This document shows, piece after piece, positions 18,075 to 26,238 of a DNA stretch of 64,000 bases. The translations under genes and the position numbers were made by a program. The notes under the pieces are model-generated. The model ran no database searches. It saw only the letters and a program-made list of their open reading frames with translations, and had not been told where the DNA came from. The stretch lies in the NCBI RefSeq assembly GCF_013387495.1, contig NZ_JABZEE010000034.1, positions 62,001 through 126,000 of the forward strand, given 5' to 3'. Numbering within the stretch: position 1 is the first letter of the stretch; the number at the start of each line of letters is the position of its first letter. The DNA is from Streptomyces sp. PKU-EA00015 (GTDB lineage: Bacteria; Actinomycetota; Actinomycetes; Streptomycetales; Streptomycetaceae).

Positions 18075-18674
18075 TCAGGGACCGCCTGGAGAACCAGGTG
18101 ATTCCGGCGGCCCTTCCCTCAGCGTGCGCAGGGCCTTCTCCAGCCGCAGGCGCCGGGACCGCGCCGTACCTGCCTGGAGCAGCGGCAGCATCAACAGGTA
18201 CCGCTCGGTCCTGTCCAGCGCCTCGAACGCTTTCCTCGCCCCGGGGTCCGCCTCCAGTGCGGCCGTGAGGTCGGGCGGTACGGCGGCCGACTTCTGCGAC
18301 TCGTACGCCCGGGCCCAGCGCCCGTCCTCCTGCGCCCTGCGGACCTCCGCCAGGCCGGGCTCCCGCATGCGTCCCTCTGCCGTGAGCCGCACGGCCTTGT
18401 CGACGTTCACCTGGGACCAGAGACTGTGGGGCCGTCGCGGAACGTACTTCTGCAGGTAGTGCCGGTCGTCGAGCGACCGCCGCTGTCCGGAGATCCAGCC
18501 GTAGCACAGCCCCGCGTCCACCAGTTCGTCGCTGGTGACCGACGGGATGCCGGAGTTCCGTTTGGCGACCTTGACCCACACGCCCTCCTGGCGCGTGTGG
18601 TGGTGCGCCAGCCAGTCCTCGAACGCCCGGGCGTCCGGGAAAGCGATGATCTCCACGCCGTCGAGTTCGTCCAC
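18075..18674 (-). CDS. YdeI/OmdA-family protein (YdhG-like, DUF1801-related)
   Basis: The 199-residue cytoplasmic protein shows the YdeI pattern: FEDWLAHHHTRQEGVWVKVAKRNSGIPSVT, VDAGLCYGWISGQRRSLDD and RRPHSLWSQVNVDKAVRL, then a helical C-terminal half with PDLTAALEADPGARKAFEAL. YdeI proteins have been linked to envelope stress and bacteriocin or peptide protection, but the molecular activity is not established. It stands alone, upstream of gap on the same strand, and 210 bases downstream of the Cyt-like gene. Confidence 0.88.
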   Translation of the reverse strand: MDELDGVEIIAFPDARAFEDWLAHHHTRQEGVWVKVAKRNSGIPSVTSDELVDAGLCYGWISGQRRSLDDRHYLQKYVPRRPHSLWSQVNVDKAVRLTAEGRMREPGLAEVRRAQEDGRWARAYESQKSAAVPPDLTAALEADPGARKAFEALDRTERYLLMLPLLQAGTARSRRLRLEKALRTLREGPPESPGSPGGP

Positions 18675-18884
18675 GCGAATCAGGCTATCGCCCGCCGTAC
18701 GGCCCGAAGTTGTGGTGGCACGGGAGCATGTCGTGCGGGCCCAGCGGGCCTTGATCTCCGCGAGCCGGTCGTAAGCCCGCCGGTGAACGCCTGACGCACG
18801 GCCCGGGCTCGCCGCGGACGCGCGGCGGAATCCGGCCCGGGACGGCGGGCCGGCGGCGCGGACAGGCGCCGGGTCAGACGCGGG

Positions 18885-19463
18885 TCACGCTGCGAGCCCC
18901 AGCTCCTGCCGCACCACGACGGCGTCGAGCCGGATCGCGAACGGGGCCACGTCCGAGATCTCCAGGGCGTCGACCTCGCTCCTGCCCAGGCCGACGGTCA
19001 CATCGATGCACAGCGCCATGGCATAGAGGTGTTCACCGGTCTCCTCGTCCTGCAGGGCGAAGAAAAGGTCCCGGTAGTAGCTGGTGCGGTCCGCACCCTC
19101 CTCGTAGAACGAGAGCCCCGGCTCGCCCTTCTGCGCGCCGAGACCGGCGAACGCGCGGACGAGTTCCTGTTCGACGGTGTCCCAGCAGGAGGCGTCGGCG
19201 AAGGTCCCCGGGAGCGCCTGGCGGACGGCTTCCTTGAGGGAGATCACCATGACCATGACGGGTGCGGTTTCCTGGAGCCCCCAGCCGCGGACCATCTTGA
19301 CGATGGCGCTGCCGGGAAGCGAGGCGGCGGCCTGCCGGATGTTGTCGAAGTCGAAGTTGACGGTCGCCGGGGCGATCGCCTCCTGGAACAGCCGGTCGAC
19401 GGCGCGGGCCTGGTCGAGACGGTCCGGGTCCACCCGGATGACGGTCTTGAAAGCGGCGGCCAA
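18885..19463 (-). CDS. Cyt-family cytolytic delta-endotoxin homologue
   Basis: The TTG at 19463 is the likely start because AGGAGGAG lies 5 bases before it; the product has 192 residues. The sequence follows the B. thuringiensis Cyt1/Cyt2 cytolysins from end to end: FKTVIRV opening strand, LFQEAIAPATVNFDFD (about 25-40), LPGSAIVKMVRG (49-60), long helix LKEAVRQALPGTF, and TSYYRDLFFALQDEETG (127-143), the most conserved Cyt block. No signal peptide is present, as in Cyt toxins. The N- and C-terminal propeptides that are clipped from Bt Cyt2 are missing, so this equals the activated core. Pore formation or membrane binding is inferred. It is monocistronic. Confidence 0.85.
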   Translation of the reverse strand: MAAAFKTVIRVDPDRLDQARAVDRLFQEAIAPATVNFDFDNIRQAAASLPGSAIVKMVRGWGLQETAPVMVMVISLKEAVRQALPGTFADASCWDTVEQELVRAFAGLGAQKGEPGLSFYEEGADRTSYYRDLFFALQDEETGEHLYAMALCIDVTVGLGRSEVDALEISDVAPFAIRLDAVVVRQELGLAA

Positions 19464-19677
19464 GGCTCCTCCTGTGAGTCGCGGTGATCAAGAGAGGTCA
19501 GTATGCCGAGCCGGCCGCGCCGGGGCGACGGCGTCCCGCCGTGCGGACGGCGCCCGTACGAGGCCTGGCATCACGCCCTGGCACCCCTCTGTCACTCCCG
19601 AACCGCGCTGCTGCGGCGGGGCCTCGGCGCCCACGGACCCGACGCCCGAACCGCCCTCCGGCCGGGAGCCGCGCGCC

Positions 19678-20022
19678 CTACGGGGACACGAGCCCGGTCT
19701 CCGGCCGGCAGATCTCGCAGGGCCTGATGTCGGCCTCCCCGAGGGCGATCATCGCCTCCTCGCGGTTCAGCCGGCCGTGCGGACGCCGGTACATGTGACA
19801 GCCGCCGCGGTGCAGGATCGCGAAGTCGTCGGCCGTCGCCCGGGACGGCTCGATCTTCCACGAGGACCCTTCGCGCGCGGCGCGCTCCTGTTTCAGCCGG
19901 CGTACCTCCGCCGCCTCCAGCTCGCTGATCGTGGCCCGGGTGCGCTCCAGCTGGTAGGCCTGGTACTGCTCCACGATGCGCAGCTTCTGGAGACGGGACA
20001 GCTGAGGTGTCGGTTCGGACAT
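19678..20022 (-). CDS. DUF6233-like protein
   Basis: The ATG at 20022 gives 114 residues. An N-terminal coiled-coil-like helix (LQKLRIVEQYQAYQLERTRA) is followed by the small domain with HRGGCHM and IRPCEICRPETGL, in which a Cys-His-Cys-Cys set looks able to bind a metal. This pattern is common in Streptomyces-only families labelled DUF6233; the role is unknown. It lies 29 bases after the next gene on the same strand, so the two are probably co-transcribed. Confidence 0.75.
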   Translation of the reverse strand: MSEPTPQLSRLQKLRIVEQYQAYQLERTRATISELEAAEVRRLKQERAAREGSSWKIEPSRATADDFAILHRGGCHMYRRPHGRLNREEAMIALGEADIRPCEICRPETGLVSP

Positions 20023-20051
20023 GGTGCAAAGAGGTGTCTCGGTCGATCGCT

Positions 20052-20423
20052 CTACGCGGCAGTCCCGACGTCCACGACGGGCACCGCCTCGGGCCGGGTG
20101 GCGGCCTTCAACCGCATCCGGGAGTCGACGGCCTTCTCCCGTTCGACGGTCTTCCAGTACGGGTGCGTGGCCACGGTGGCGGACAGTGCGAGGCACTCCG
20201 CGCGGAGCCTTTCCACGGCCGCTTTCTGCTCTTCCGTCCAGCCGGGGCTGTCGTCGCGGCCGCCGGTGACCTCGCCGGTGTGCGGATGCGTCAGGCCTTC
20301 CCACCCGGCCTGGGGCTCCACGCTCCACGGCAGGGTGCGGCACAGGGCGGCCAGCTCCGATGTCGCCTGGTGGAGGCGGGTCTGGGCGCCCCGCAGATCG
20401 TCGGGGAAGTCGGTGTCGGCCAT
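20052..20423 (-). CDS. hypothetical actinobacterial protein (partner of DUF6233)
   Basis: Starting at the second in-frame ATG the protein has 123 residues; the first ATG, four codons earlier (20435), sits only one base after AGGAG and is less likely. It is soluble, helical at both ends and contains TLPWSVEPQAGWEGLTHPHTG, a block found in short Streptomyces proteins next to DUF6233 genes. No catalytic motif is visible. The region just upstream is unusually AT-rich (AATTAAATT) and probably holds its promoter. Confidence 0.65.
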   Translation of the reverse strand: MADTDFPDDLRGAQTRLHQATSELAALCRTLPWSVEPQAGWEGLTHPHTGEVTGGRDDSPGWTEEQKAAVERLRAECLALSATVATHPYWKTVEREKAVDSRMRLKAATRPEAVPVVDVGTAA

Positions 20424-20554
20424 GACCGAAACCATACTCCTGTTCGAATTTAATTGGCGAGTGCGGCGCGAGGTGTCGACACCTTGCTGCGGGCGCCTTG
20501 TCTCCTCGCGCCGTCACCGCCTCCGGCCGGTCACCGCGTCACGCGGCGTCGGCG

Positions 20555-21346
20555 CTACGACCGGCGGCGTGGCCTGCCGCGCTTGCCGCCCCGGGCGGCG
20601 CCGGAACCTGCCCTCGAGCTCCGGCCGGCCGACGTGCCGGCGGCGGGCTTGCGCTGTGCGCCGCCCTTGTCCTGGCTCCTGGCCTTCGCCCTGGCCTTGT
20701 CCGTCGCCTTGGCCTTGGGCTGGGCCTCGGCCGGGGGGCGGCCCCGCGTGCTGTTGACCGTGCGCCCGCGCACGATGCCGATGAACTGCTCCACCAGGTC
20801 GGTGGTCTCGTCCTGCGGCCAGGACAGCGCGACGCGTGACTGGGGGGCGTCCGAGACCGGCCGGTAGGTCAGGTCCCTGCGGTGGTGCAGGCGGGCCAGT
20901 GACTGCGGTACGACCAGCAGTCCCACCCCTGCCGCCACCAGTTCGACCGCGTCCGCGGTCGTGGCGGGACGCTCGATCGCGGGCCGCCCCGGAGGGCTCT
21001 CCCAGTCGAGAGTGTCGTCGAGGGGGTGCAGCACGATGTCGTCCGCGAGATCCTCGCTGGTCACCTCGTCGACCGCCGCGATGAGGTGGTCCTTGGGGAC
21101 CACGACCACCGTCGTCTCGGTGTAGAGGGGGATGGCGCTGAGGTCCGTCCGGTCGACCGGCAGCCGTACGAGGCCGGCGTCGGCGCCGCCGCCGCGCAGC
21201 GCCTCGAACGCCTCGGCCGCCGCCACCCCGACGAGGGTCAGCGGGACATCGGGCAGCCGCTCGTTCCAGATCCGCACCCACTTCGTGGGCGTCACTCCCG
21301 GGACATAGGCGAGCCGGAACGAAGGGGATGCATCCGAACCTGTCAC
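20555..21346 (-). CDS. LysR-type effector-binding domain without HTH, with AT-hook-like basic tail
   Basis: The 263-residue product begins directly in the LysR substrate-binding fold: SFRLAYVPGVTPTKWVRIWNE, ALRGGGADAGLVRLP, ATTADAVELVAAGVGLLVVPQS. The N-terminal winged helix of LysR proteins is absent. Residues from about 194 form a Lys/Arg/Ala-rich tail with two RGRP cores (about 201-204 and 256-259), the sequence at the heart of AT-hooks, so DNA binding may occur through the tail. The start is a GTG without ribosome site, 6 bases after TAGCCT, suggesting a leaderless message. It is divergent from the DUF5997 gene, an arrangement seen repeatedly in Streptomyces. Confidence 0.82.
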   Translation of the reverse strand: MTGSDASPSFRLAYVPGVTPTKWVRIWNERLPDVPLTLVGVAAAEAFEALRGGGADAGLVRLPVDRTDLSAIPLYTETTVVVVPKDHLIAAVDEVTSEDLADDIVLHPLDDTLDWESPPGRPAIERPATTADAVELVAAGVGLLVVPQSLARLHHRRDLTYRPVSDAPQSRVALSWPQDETTDLVEQFIGIVRGRTVNSTRGRPPAEAQPKAKATDKARAKARSQDKGGAQRKPAAGTSAGRSSRAGSGAARGGKRGRPRRRS

Positions 21347-21352
21347 GCCGCA

Positions 21353-21397
21353 AGGCTACCTTTCGTGGTCAAAGGCAGCACACACGCTCGATACCCT
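21353..21397. promoter_or_regulatory. divergent leaderless promoters with a LysR-box-like dyad
   Basis: TAGCCT (minus strand, 21358-21353) and TACCCT (plus strand, 21392-21397) each lie 6 bases from the start codon of their gene, so both messages look leaderless. Between them CCTTT (21359-21363) and AAAGG (21371-21375) form an inverted repeat that satisfies the T-N11-A pattern of LysR boxes. Confidence 0.45.
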
Positions 21398-21403
21398 TGA
21401 CGC

Positions 21404-21799
21404 ATGACGTCGCACCAGAGCACCCAGACGATGAAGCCCGCGACCGCGGCGAAGAAGCTGGGTGTGTACCTCGAGGCCACCCCCGCCGAGTTCCAGGAGG
21501 GTGTCGTCTCACGCGCCGAGCTGAACGCTCTGCAGGCCGACCCGCCCCAGTGGCTGCAGGACCTGCGGCGCGACGGCCCGCACCCCCGGCCGGTGGTCGC
21601 GGCGAAGCTCGGCATCTCGATCGCGGCCCTCGCCCGGGGCGGGATCACCGAACCCCTCACCACGGAGCAGATCGACGCGCTGAGGAAGGACCTCCCCGAG
21701 TGGCTGCAGAAGGAGCGGGCCACCCAGGCCGAAGTCCGGAAGGAAGCGGCGCGCATCAAGGCGAAGAACGCCGAGCGGACCGACCAGACGCGCCCCTGA
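21404..21799 (+). CDS. DUF5997 family protein
   Basis: The 131-residue soluble protein reads KPATAAKKLGVYLEATPAEF, VSRAELNALQADPPQWLQDL, RPVVAAKLGISIAALARGGI and ends in a charged helix. This matches the conserved actinobacterial DUF5997 family; function is unknown. The repeated pattern of a helix followed by a PxWLQ-like motif (PPQWLQDLRRDG and LPEWLQKERAT) suggests two related helical units. It is transcribed away from the HTH-less LysR gene, with which it may share regulation. Confidence 0.85.
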   Translation: MTSHQSTQTMKPATAAKKLGVYLEATPAEFQEGVVSRAELNALQADPPQWLQDLRRDGPHPRPVVAAKLGISIAALARGGITEPLTTEQIDALRKDLPEWLQKERATQAEVRKEAARIKAKNAERTDQTRP

Positions 21800-21996
21800 C
21801 CACAGGCTCCCCTGACCTCCCGGTCCGCACGACGCGGTCCGGTTCTCGGATCACCCGGCGGCTCGTCGTCGGCGGCGCGTGTGCGCCGAGGCCCACCGGG
21901 TTCGGGCCGTCGACCGGGCGTGCAACCTTCTCGCAACCTGTCGCGGAGTTGACTGGTCACCGTCCGCGTCATCAGTCCGTCGAGAGGGGTCGTCCT

Positions 21997-22353
21997 GTGA
22001 ACGAGCACGGGAGCCGCCCGGTGGAGCTCACGTCCGCGGCCGCCGGACTGCTGCGGCGGCTGCGGGCGGCCCACGGGCCGCTGATGTTCCACCAGTCGGG
22101 CGGGTGCTGCGACGGCAGTGCGCCCATGTGCTACCCGGCCGGGGAGTTCCGGACCGGGGCGTCGGACGTGCTGCTGGCCGAGCTGCGCGTAACGGGGGTC
22201 GGGGAGCCGGTGCCGTTCTGGATGTCCCGCAGTCAGTACGAGCGATGGAGCCACACCCGGCTCGTGGTCGACGTGGTCGACGGCCGGGGCAGCGGCTTCT
22301 CGCTGGAGGCCCCCGAGGGAGTGCGGTTCCTGATCAGGTCGTTCATGGCCTGA
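21997..22353 (+). CDS. DUF779 family protein
   Basis: The GTG start follows GAGAGGGG and gives 118 residues. Conserved DUF779 elements are LMFHQSGGCCDGSAPMCYPAGEF-like (Cys-Cys and a third Cys that could bind a metal) and VPFWMSRSQYERWSHTRLVVDV. DUF779 genes often lie beside aldehyde dehydrogenases, but none is next to this one. Function is unknown. It converges on the small membrane protein gene at 22343, overlapping its 3' end by 11 bases. Confidence 0.88.
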   Translation: MNEHGSRPVELTSAAAGLLRRLRAAHGPLMFHQSGGCCDGSAPMCYPAGEFRTGASDVLLAELRVTGVGEPVPFWMSRSQYERWSHTRLVVDVVDGRGSGFSLEAPEGVRFLIRSFMA

Positions 22354-22537
22354 GGCTGCCGACGACATTGGCCGTCGCCGCGATGCCCTCGTGAATGGTC
22401 GGCGCCATGCTCGTGCCCGCGAGAAAGAACCCGAGCAGGGCGCAGACCAGGGCATGGGACATCTTCAGACCACCGTTGCGCAGAAAGATCACTGCGAGGA
22501 CGAGGAGCAGAAGCACCAACGAGATCGAAATGGCCAT
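22343..22537 (-). CDS. small membrane protein, 64 residues
   Basis: A textbook AAGGAGG ribosome site (22544-22550 on the complementary strand) lies 6 bases before the ATG. The protein has two hydrophobic helices, ISLVLLLLVLAVIFL (about 4-18) and ALVCALLGFFLAGTSM (about 29-44), joined by RNGGLKMSH, and a C-terminal APTIHEGIAATANVVGSL. Short two-helix proteins of this pattern are widespread in Streptomyces, some near conjugation genes; no function is known. Its 3' end overlaps the convergent DUF779 gene by 11 bases. Confidence 0.72.
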   Translation of the reverse strand: MAISISLVLLLLVLAVIFLRNGGLKMSHALVCALLGFFLAGTSMAPTIHEGIAATANVVGSLRP

Positions 22538-22643
22538 CGCCAACCTCCTTCGCCGCGCCGGAATTGCGGCATTCGGCGGCCAGTCTGGCGCAGCGCCGGG
22601 CCCGCACGGCCGACTGGCGTGTCCGCCGTACGGGTGACTCGGC

Positions 22644-23513
22644 TCAGCGGTCCTTCGAGCGCAGGAACCTCTCGAGTCCTGCCAGGTCGTCGGTGTTGAT
22701 GTGGTCGACCCCGGCGGCCAGCAGTTCGCGCCATACGGCGTCGCGCGCCGGACCGGGCGTGTCGGGTGTGGCCCAGAAGCGGACCCGCCGTCCGCGCCCG
22801 TGGGCGGTGGCGACGAGGGAGCACAGCTTCTCCCGTTCCGCCGCGGGGAATTCACCGGTGCCGAGCCAGCTGAAGCTGTGGCTCCAATTGCCCGAGATCA
22901 GCGGGATGAAGGAAGCGGGAGCGGGTGCCGGGGCGGCGAGGTCGTCGAGGCGCCCGTCGTAGAAGGCGTACCTGTGGCGCTGCGCCTCCATGGGGGCGCG
23001 GGCGGCGCGGTCGCCCGAGACGACCGGAGTGACCGCGCCCAGGCGGACGCGGCCGTCGGTGCAGCTGCTCAGCATTCGCCGGTACTCGCGCAGTTGGCGG
23101 TCGAGTTCGAGGTAGGCGGCGACGCCGTCCGTCTTGATGTCGACGAGCAGTTGCACCGGCCGGTGGTAACCGCGGTAGACGCTGCCGTGGTTGGCGCGCA
23201 CGCGGGCGAGCAGCGGTTCGAGGTAGAGGCCGCTCAGGGTGCGGGAGGGGTCGAGCTCGGCGGGCTCGTGGGCGACGAGCAGCTCGCCGTCGACGAGGAA
23301 GATGTCGGCCTCGACGCTGGTGAAGCCGTGCGAGAGGGCGTCGTGGAGCGGCCGTTCGTGCAGGTAGTCGTTGTGGGCGTGGGCCCGGCGGAGCGGCCTG
23401 GGCCGGGCGGGTCCGCCGCCGCGCTCGGCGGCCTGCGCGTGGGCGGGGGCGGCGACGGCGCCCGCCAGTGCGGCGGCGATCGTCGTGACGGCTCTGCGAC
23501 GGGTGGTCGGCAC
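22644..23513 (-). CDS. secreted PI-PLC/glycerophosphodiester phosphodiesterase-like protein (AIM6-like)
   Basis: The GTG at 23513, 5 bases after GGAGG, gives 289 residues with a twin-arginine-like signal (TTRRRAVTTIAAALAGAVAAPAHAQA). The mature enzyme shows the TIM-barrel phosphodiesterase pattern: AHAHNDYLHERPLHDALSHG, VEADIFLVDGELLVAHE, LLVDIKTDG and VRFWATPDTPG, ending GVDHINTDDLAGL. HN and ExD/H residues correspond to the general base and metal ligands of GDPD/PI-PLC-like enzymes. It would cleave phosphodiesters outside the cell. It is a single gene; the next upstream segment on this strand is the ABC ATPase remnant. Confidence 0.85.
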   Translation of the reverse strand: MPTTRRRAVTTIAAALAGAVAAPAHAQAAERGGGPARPRPLRRAHAHNDYLHERPLHDALSHGFTSVEADIFLVDGELLVAHEPAELDPSRTLSGLYLEPLLARVRANHGSVYRGYHRPVQLLVDIKTDGVAAYLELDRQLREYRRMLSSCTDGRVRLGAVTPVVSGDRAARAPMEAQRHRYAFYDGRLDDLAAPAPAPASFIPLISGNWSHSFSWLGTGEFPAAEREKLCSLVATAHGRGRRVRFWATPDTPGPARDAVWRELLAAGVDHINTDDLAGLERFLRSKDR

Positions 23514-23659
23514 GGTGGCCTCCGGGCTCGGCGAGTCGGACGGGACCCGGTGAGTATCCGACGGCGAGGCCCCAAGGGGCAGGGCGCAGCGAGGAGTTCG
23601 GCCATTCGTCATCTGTGTGCCCATCGCCGCGACTGCGGCGACGGGCGGTTGGCGTGTGG

Positions 23660-23935
23660 TCAGGAGGTGATGTCGGACCAGTGGACGGTGCGGTCGCACC
23701 AGCGCTTCAGCAGGGCGTGGTCGTGCCCCATCGCGAGGAGTCCGGCGCCGCTGTCCTGCCGGTAGCTCTCGACGACGGCCACGAGGGCCGCCGTGGTGGA
23801 GGTGTCCGGCATCGCGGTCATCTCGTCGCAGACCGGCCGGCGCGGACGGAGCACCAGTGCGCGGGCGAGGCAGGCGCGTTGCAGCTGCCCGTCGCTGACC
23901 TCGTGGGGCAGGCCGCCGCGCCGAAGGTCAGCGCG
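23660..23935 (-). pseudogene. 3' remnant of an oligopeptide/nickel-type ABC ATPase
   Basis: On the complementary strand an open stretch reads VSDGQLQRACLARAL (ABC signature region with LSGGQ changed to VSDGQ), then PVCDEMTAM (Walker B, normally CDExTSALD), then LLAMGHDHALL where the switch histidine HD is kept. This is the C-terminal 90 residues of a DppD/DppF/NikE-type ATPase. Walker A and the whole N-terminal half are missing; the frame runs into the end of the acyl-CoA dehydrogenase gene at 23978. No permease or binding protein is nearby. It is read as a truncated, non-functional relic. Confidence 0.75.
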
Positions 23936-23977
23936 GCGGCGTGCGCCTGGCGGCCGCAGCCCGTATCGATCGGGGTG

Positions 23978-25051
23978 TCACGGGGCCTGGAGATCGACGA
24001 GCGCGGCCAGCACCTCCTTGTGCCGGCCCGGGGTGCCGAGCGCGATCTCGTCGGCCTTGGCCCGCTTCAGGTAGAGGTGCGCGGGGTGTTCCCAGGTCAT
24101 GCCGATCCCGCCGTGCAGCTGCACGCACTCCTCGGCGGCGTGCACGGCGACCCGGGAGCAGTACGCCTGGGCGACGGCCACCGCCACCGCCGCGTCGGGG
24201 CTGCCGGTGGCCAGGGCGTCGGCAGCGGCGCGCGCGGCCGCCCGGGCCGAGACGACCTCCAGCCACAGCTGGGCCATACGGTGCTTGAGCGCCTGGAACG
24301 AGCCGAGGGGCCGGTTGAACTGGTGCCGCTCCCGCGTGTGCCGGACCGTCTCCTCCAGACACCATTCCGCGACGCCCAGTTGCTCGGACGCGAGCAGGCC
24401 CGCCCCCGCGAGCAGCCCTCGCCGCACGGCCGCCTCCCCCGTCTCGCGGTCGGCGACGCGGGTGCCGGCCGGGCCGGGGGTGACGGCGGCGAGCGGACGG
24501 GTCAGGTCGAACGCGGTCTGCGGCTCCACCGAGACCTCGGAACGCTCCAGCAGGTACAGGCCGTCCGCGCGGAGCACGAGGAACACGTCGGCGCGGACGG
24601 CGTCGGCGACGCCGGTGACGCGTCCCGCGTCGCCCGCCGGCGGTGCGTCGGCGGCCGACAGCGGCAGTGCGGCCACGGCGGTGCGGCGGCCCGCCGCGAG
24701 GTCGCCGAGCAGCGCGGTCACGTCCCCGGAGGCGTCACCGAGCGCGAGCAGCACCTCCGTCGCGATGACGGAACTGGTGAGGTACGGCGCCGGGGCGACG
24801 CTGCGGCCGAGTTCCTCCAGGACGACGGCCGCCTCGCGGTGGCTCGCGCCCTGGCCGCCCAGCTCCTCGGGCACGAGAAGTCCGGCGGCGCCGACGTCGG
24901 ACGCCAGGGCCTTCCACAGACCGGCGTCGTACGGGCTGCCGCTCTCGGCGGCGCCCGCGACGAGCGCGGCGGGGTCGGCGTGGTCGGAGAGCAGCGAGCG
25001 GACGGCTGCCCGCAGATCGGTCTCGGTCTCGGAGTACAGCAGATCCGTCAT
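23978..25051 (-). CDS. acyl-CoA dehydrogenase (small subunit type)
   Basis: The 357-residue flavoprotein begins with the N-terminal helical domain (LYSETETDLRAAVRSLLSDHADP), has LLVPEELGGQGASHREAAVVLEELGRS, and ends with the C-terminal domain: ERHQFNRPLGSFQALKHRMAQL and CVQLHGGIGMTWEHPAHLYLKRA. The middle domain is degenerate compared with ordinary acyl-CoA dehydrogenases, as in the actinobacterial heterotetrameric enzymes in which two different FadE chains share FAD sites. Overlap of 4 bases with the next dehydrogenase gene supports such a pair. The substrate is some acyl-CoA, not identifiable from sequence. Confidence 0.92.
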   Translation of the reverse strand: MTDLLYSETETDLRAAVRSLLSDHADPAALVAGAAESGSPYDAGLWKALASDVGAAGLLVPEELGGQGASHREAAVVLEELGRSVAPAPYLTSSVIATEVLLALGDASGDVTALLGDLAAGRRTAVAALPLSAADAPPAGDAGRVTGVADAVRADVFLVLRADGLYLLERSEVSVEPQTAFDLTRPLAAVTPGPAGTRVADRETGEAAVRRGLLAGAGLLASEQLGVAEWCLEETVRHTRERHQFNRPLGSFQALKHRMAQLWLEVVSARAAARAAADALATGSPDAAVAVAVAQAYCSRVAVHAAEECVQLHGGIGMTWEHPAHLYLKRAKADEIALGTPGRHKEVLAALVDLQAP

Positions 25052-26238
25052 CGCGCGAGGTCCTTCCAGGCGATGTCCTTGTCGCTGCGCGGTTCGGCGG
25101 GCAGGCCGAGGACACGTTCGGCGACGATGTTCAGCAGCACCTCGCTGGTGCCGCCCTCGATGGAGTTGCCCTTGGAGCGCAGGTAGCGGTAGCCGGCCTC
25201 ACGCCCGGTGAAGTCGACGAGCTCGGGGCGGCTCATGGTCCAGTCGTCGTACAACAGCCCTTCTTCACCGAGGAGTTCGACCTCCAGGCCGCTGATCTCC
25301 TGGTTGAGCCGGGCGAAGGCGAGCTTCGTGCCGCTGCCCTCCGGGCCGGGCTGGCCCGCGACGAGCTGCTGGCGCAGCCGTTCGCCGGTGAGCCGGGCGA
25401 CCTCGGCCTCGACCCACAGCGTCATCAGCCGCTGGTGCAGGTCGTGGGTGCGCAGCTCCGGGCGTTCGCGCCAGGTGCGGGCGACGGTGCCGATCATCCC
25501 GCCCTCGCGGGGCAGCCGCATGCCTCCGATGGAGACCCGCTCGTTCATCAGCGTGGTCTGGGCGACCCTCCAGCCGTCGCCGACCTCGCCGAGCCGGTGC
25601 GCGTCGGGGATGCGCACCTCGGTGAGGAAGACCTCGTTGAACTCCGCCTCGCCGGTGATCTGCCGCAGCGGGCGGACCTCGACGCCGGGGTCGGTCATGT
25701 CGCAGACGAAGTAGGTGATGCCCTGGTGCTTGGGCACGTCGGGGTCGGTGCGGGCGATGAGGATGGCCCAGCGGGCGACGTGGGCGCTGGACGTCCACAC
25801 CTTCTGCCCGGTCACCACCCAGTCGTCGCCGTCGCGGACCGCGCGGGTGCCGAGCGCCGCGAGGTCGGAGCCGGCGCCGGGTTCGCTGAACAGCTGGCAC
25901 CACACCTCCTCGCCGGTCCACAGGGGTTCGAGGAAGCGCTGCTTCACCTCCTCGGAGCCGTAGGCGAGGATCGTCGGCGCGGCCATGCCGAGGCCGATGC
26001 CGATGCGGCGCGGGTCGTTGTCAGGCGCGCCGGCGGCGTCGAGCTCGGCGTCGACGACGGCCTGCAAAGAGCGCGGCGCGCCGAGGCCGCCGAGGCCCTC
26101 GGGATAGTGCACCCAGGCCAGGCCGGCCGCGAATCGGGCCCGGAGGAAGTCACCGCGCGCGGTGGTGCCCGGAGGGTGTGCGGCGAGCAACTCCTGCGTG
26201 CGTGCCCGCAGTTCGGCTGCGTCCGGTGCCTTCTTCAT
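25048..26238 (-). CDS. acyl-CoA dehydrogenase (large subunit type)
   Basis: The 396-residue protein has the complete acyl-CoA dehydrogenase order: GLAWVHYPEGLGGLGAPRSL, WCQLFSEPGAGSDLAALGT (FAD/substrate loop), WVVTGQKVWTSSAHVARWAI, GITYFVCDMTDPGVEVRPLR and a C-terminal YRYLRSKGNSIEGGTSEVLL block. It overlaps the small-subunit gene and the quinone reductase gene by 4 bases each, so three genes form a tight operon. Co-occurrence of two dissimilar dehydrogenases suggests an alpha2-beta2 enzyme of the FadE28-FadE29 kind, used for bulky or unusual acyl chains; this is an inference. Confidence 0.93.
   Translation of the reverse strand: MKKAPDAAELRARTQELLAAHPPGTTARGDFLRARFAAGLAWVHYPEGLGGLGAPRSLQAVVDAELDAAGAPDNDPRRIGIGLGMAAPTILAYGSEEVKQRFLEPLWTGEEVWCQLFSEPGAGSDLAALGTRAVRDGDDWVVTGQKVWTSSAHVARWAILIARTDPDVPKHQGITYFVCDMTDPGVEVRPLRQITGEAEFNEVFLTEVRIPDAHRLGEVGDGWRVAQTTLMNERVSIGGMRLPREGGMIGTVARTWRERPELRTHDLHQRLMTLWVEAEVARLTGERLRQQLVAGQPGPEGSGTKLAFARLNQEISGLEVELLGEEGLLYDDWTMSRPELVDFTGREAGYRYLRSKGNSIEGGTSEVLLNIVAERVLGLPAEPRSDKDIAWKDLAR

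Noticed and set aside
16453..18459. Plus-strand frame of over 600 codons opposite gap
   Set aside because: Translation is repetitive Asp/Val/Gly/Arg text typical of the reverse strand of a GC-rich gene; gap has all catalytic motifs.
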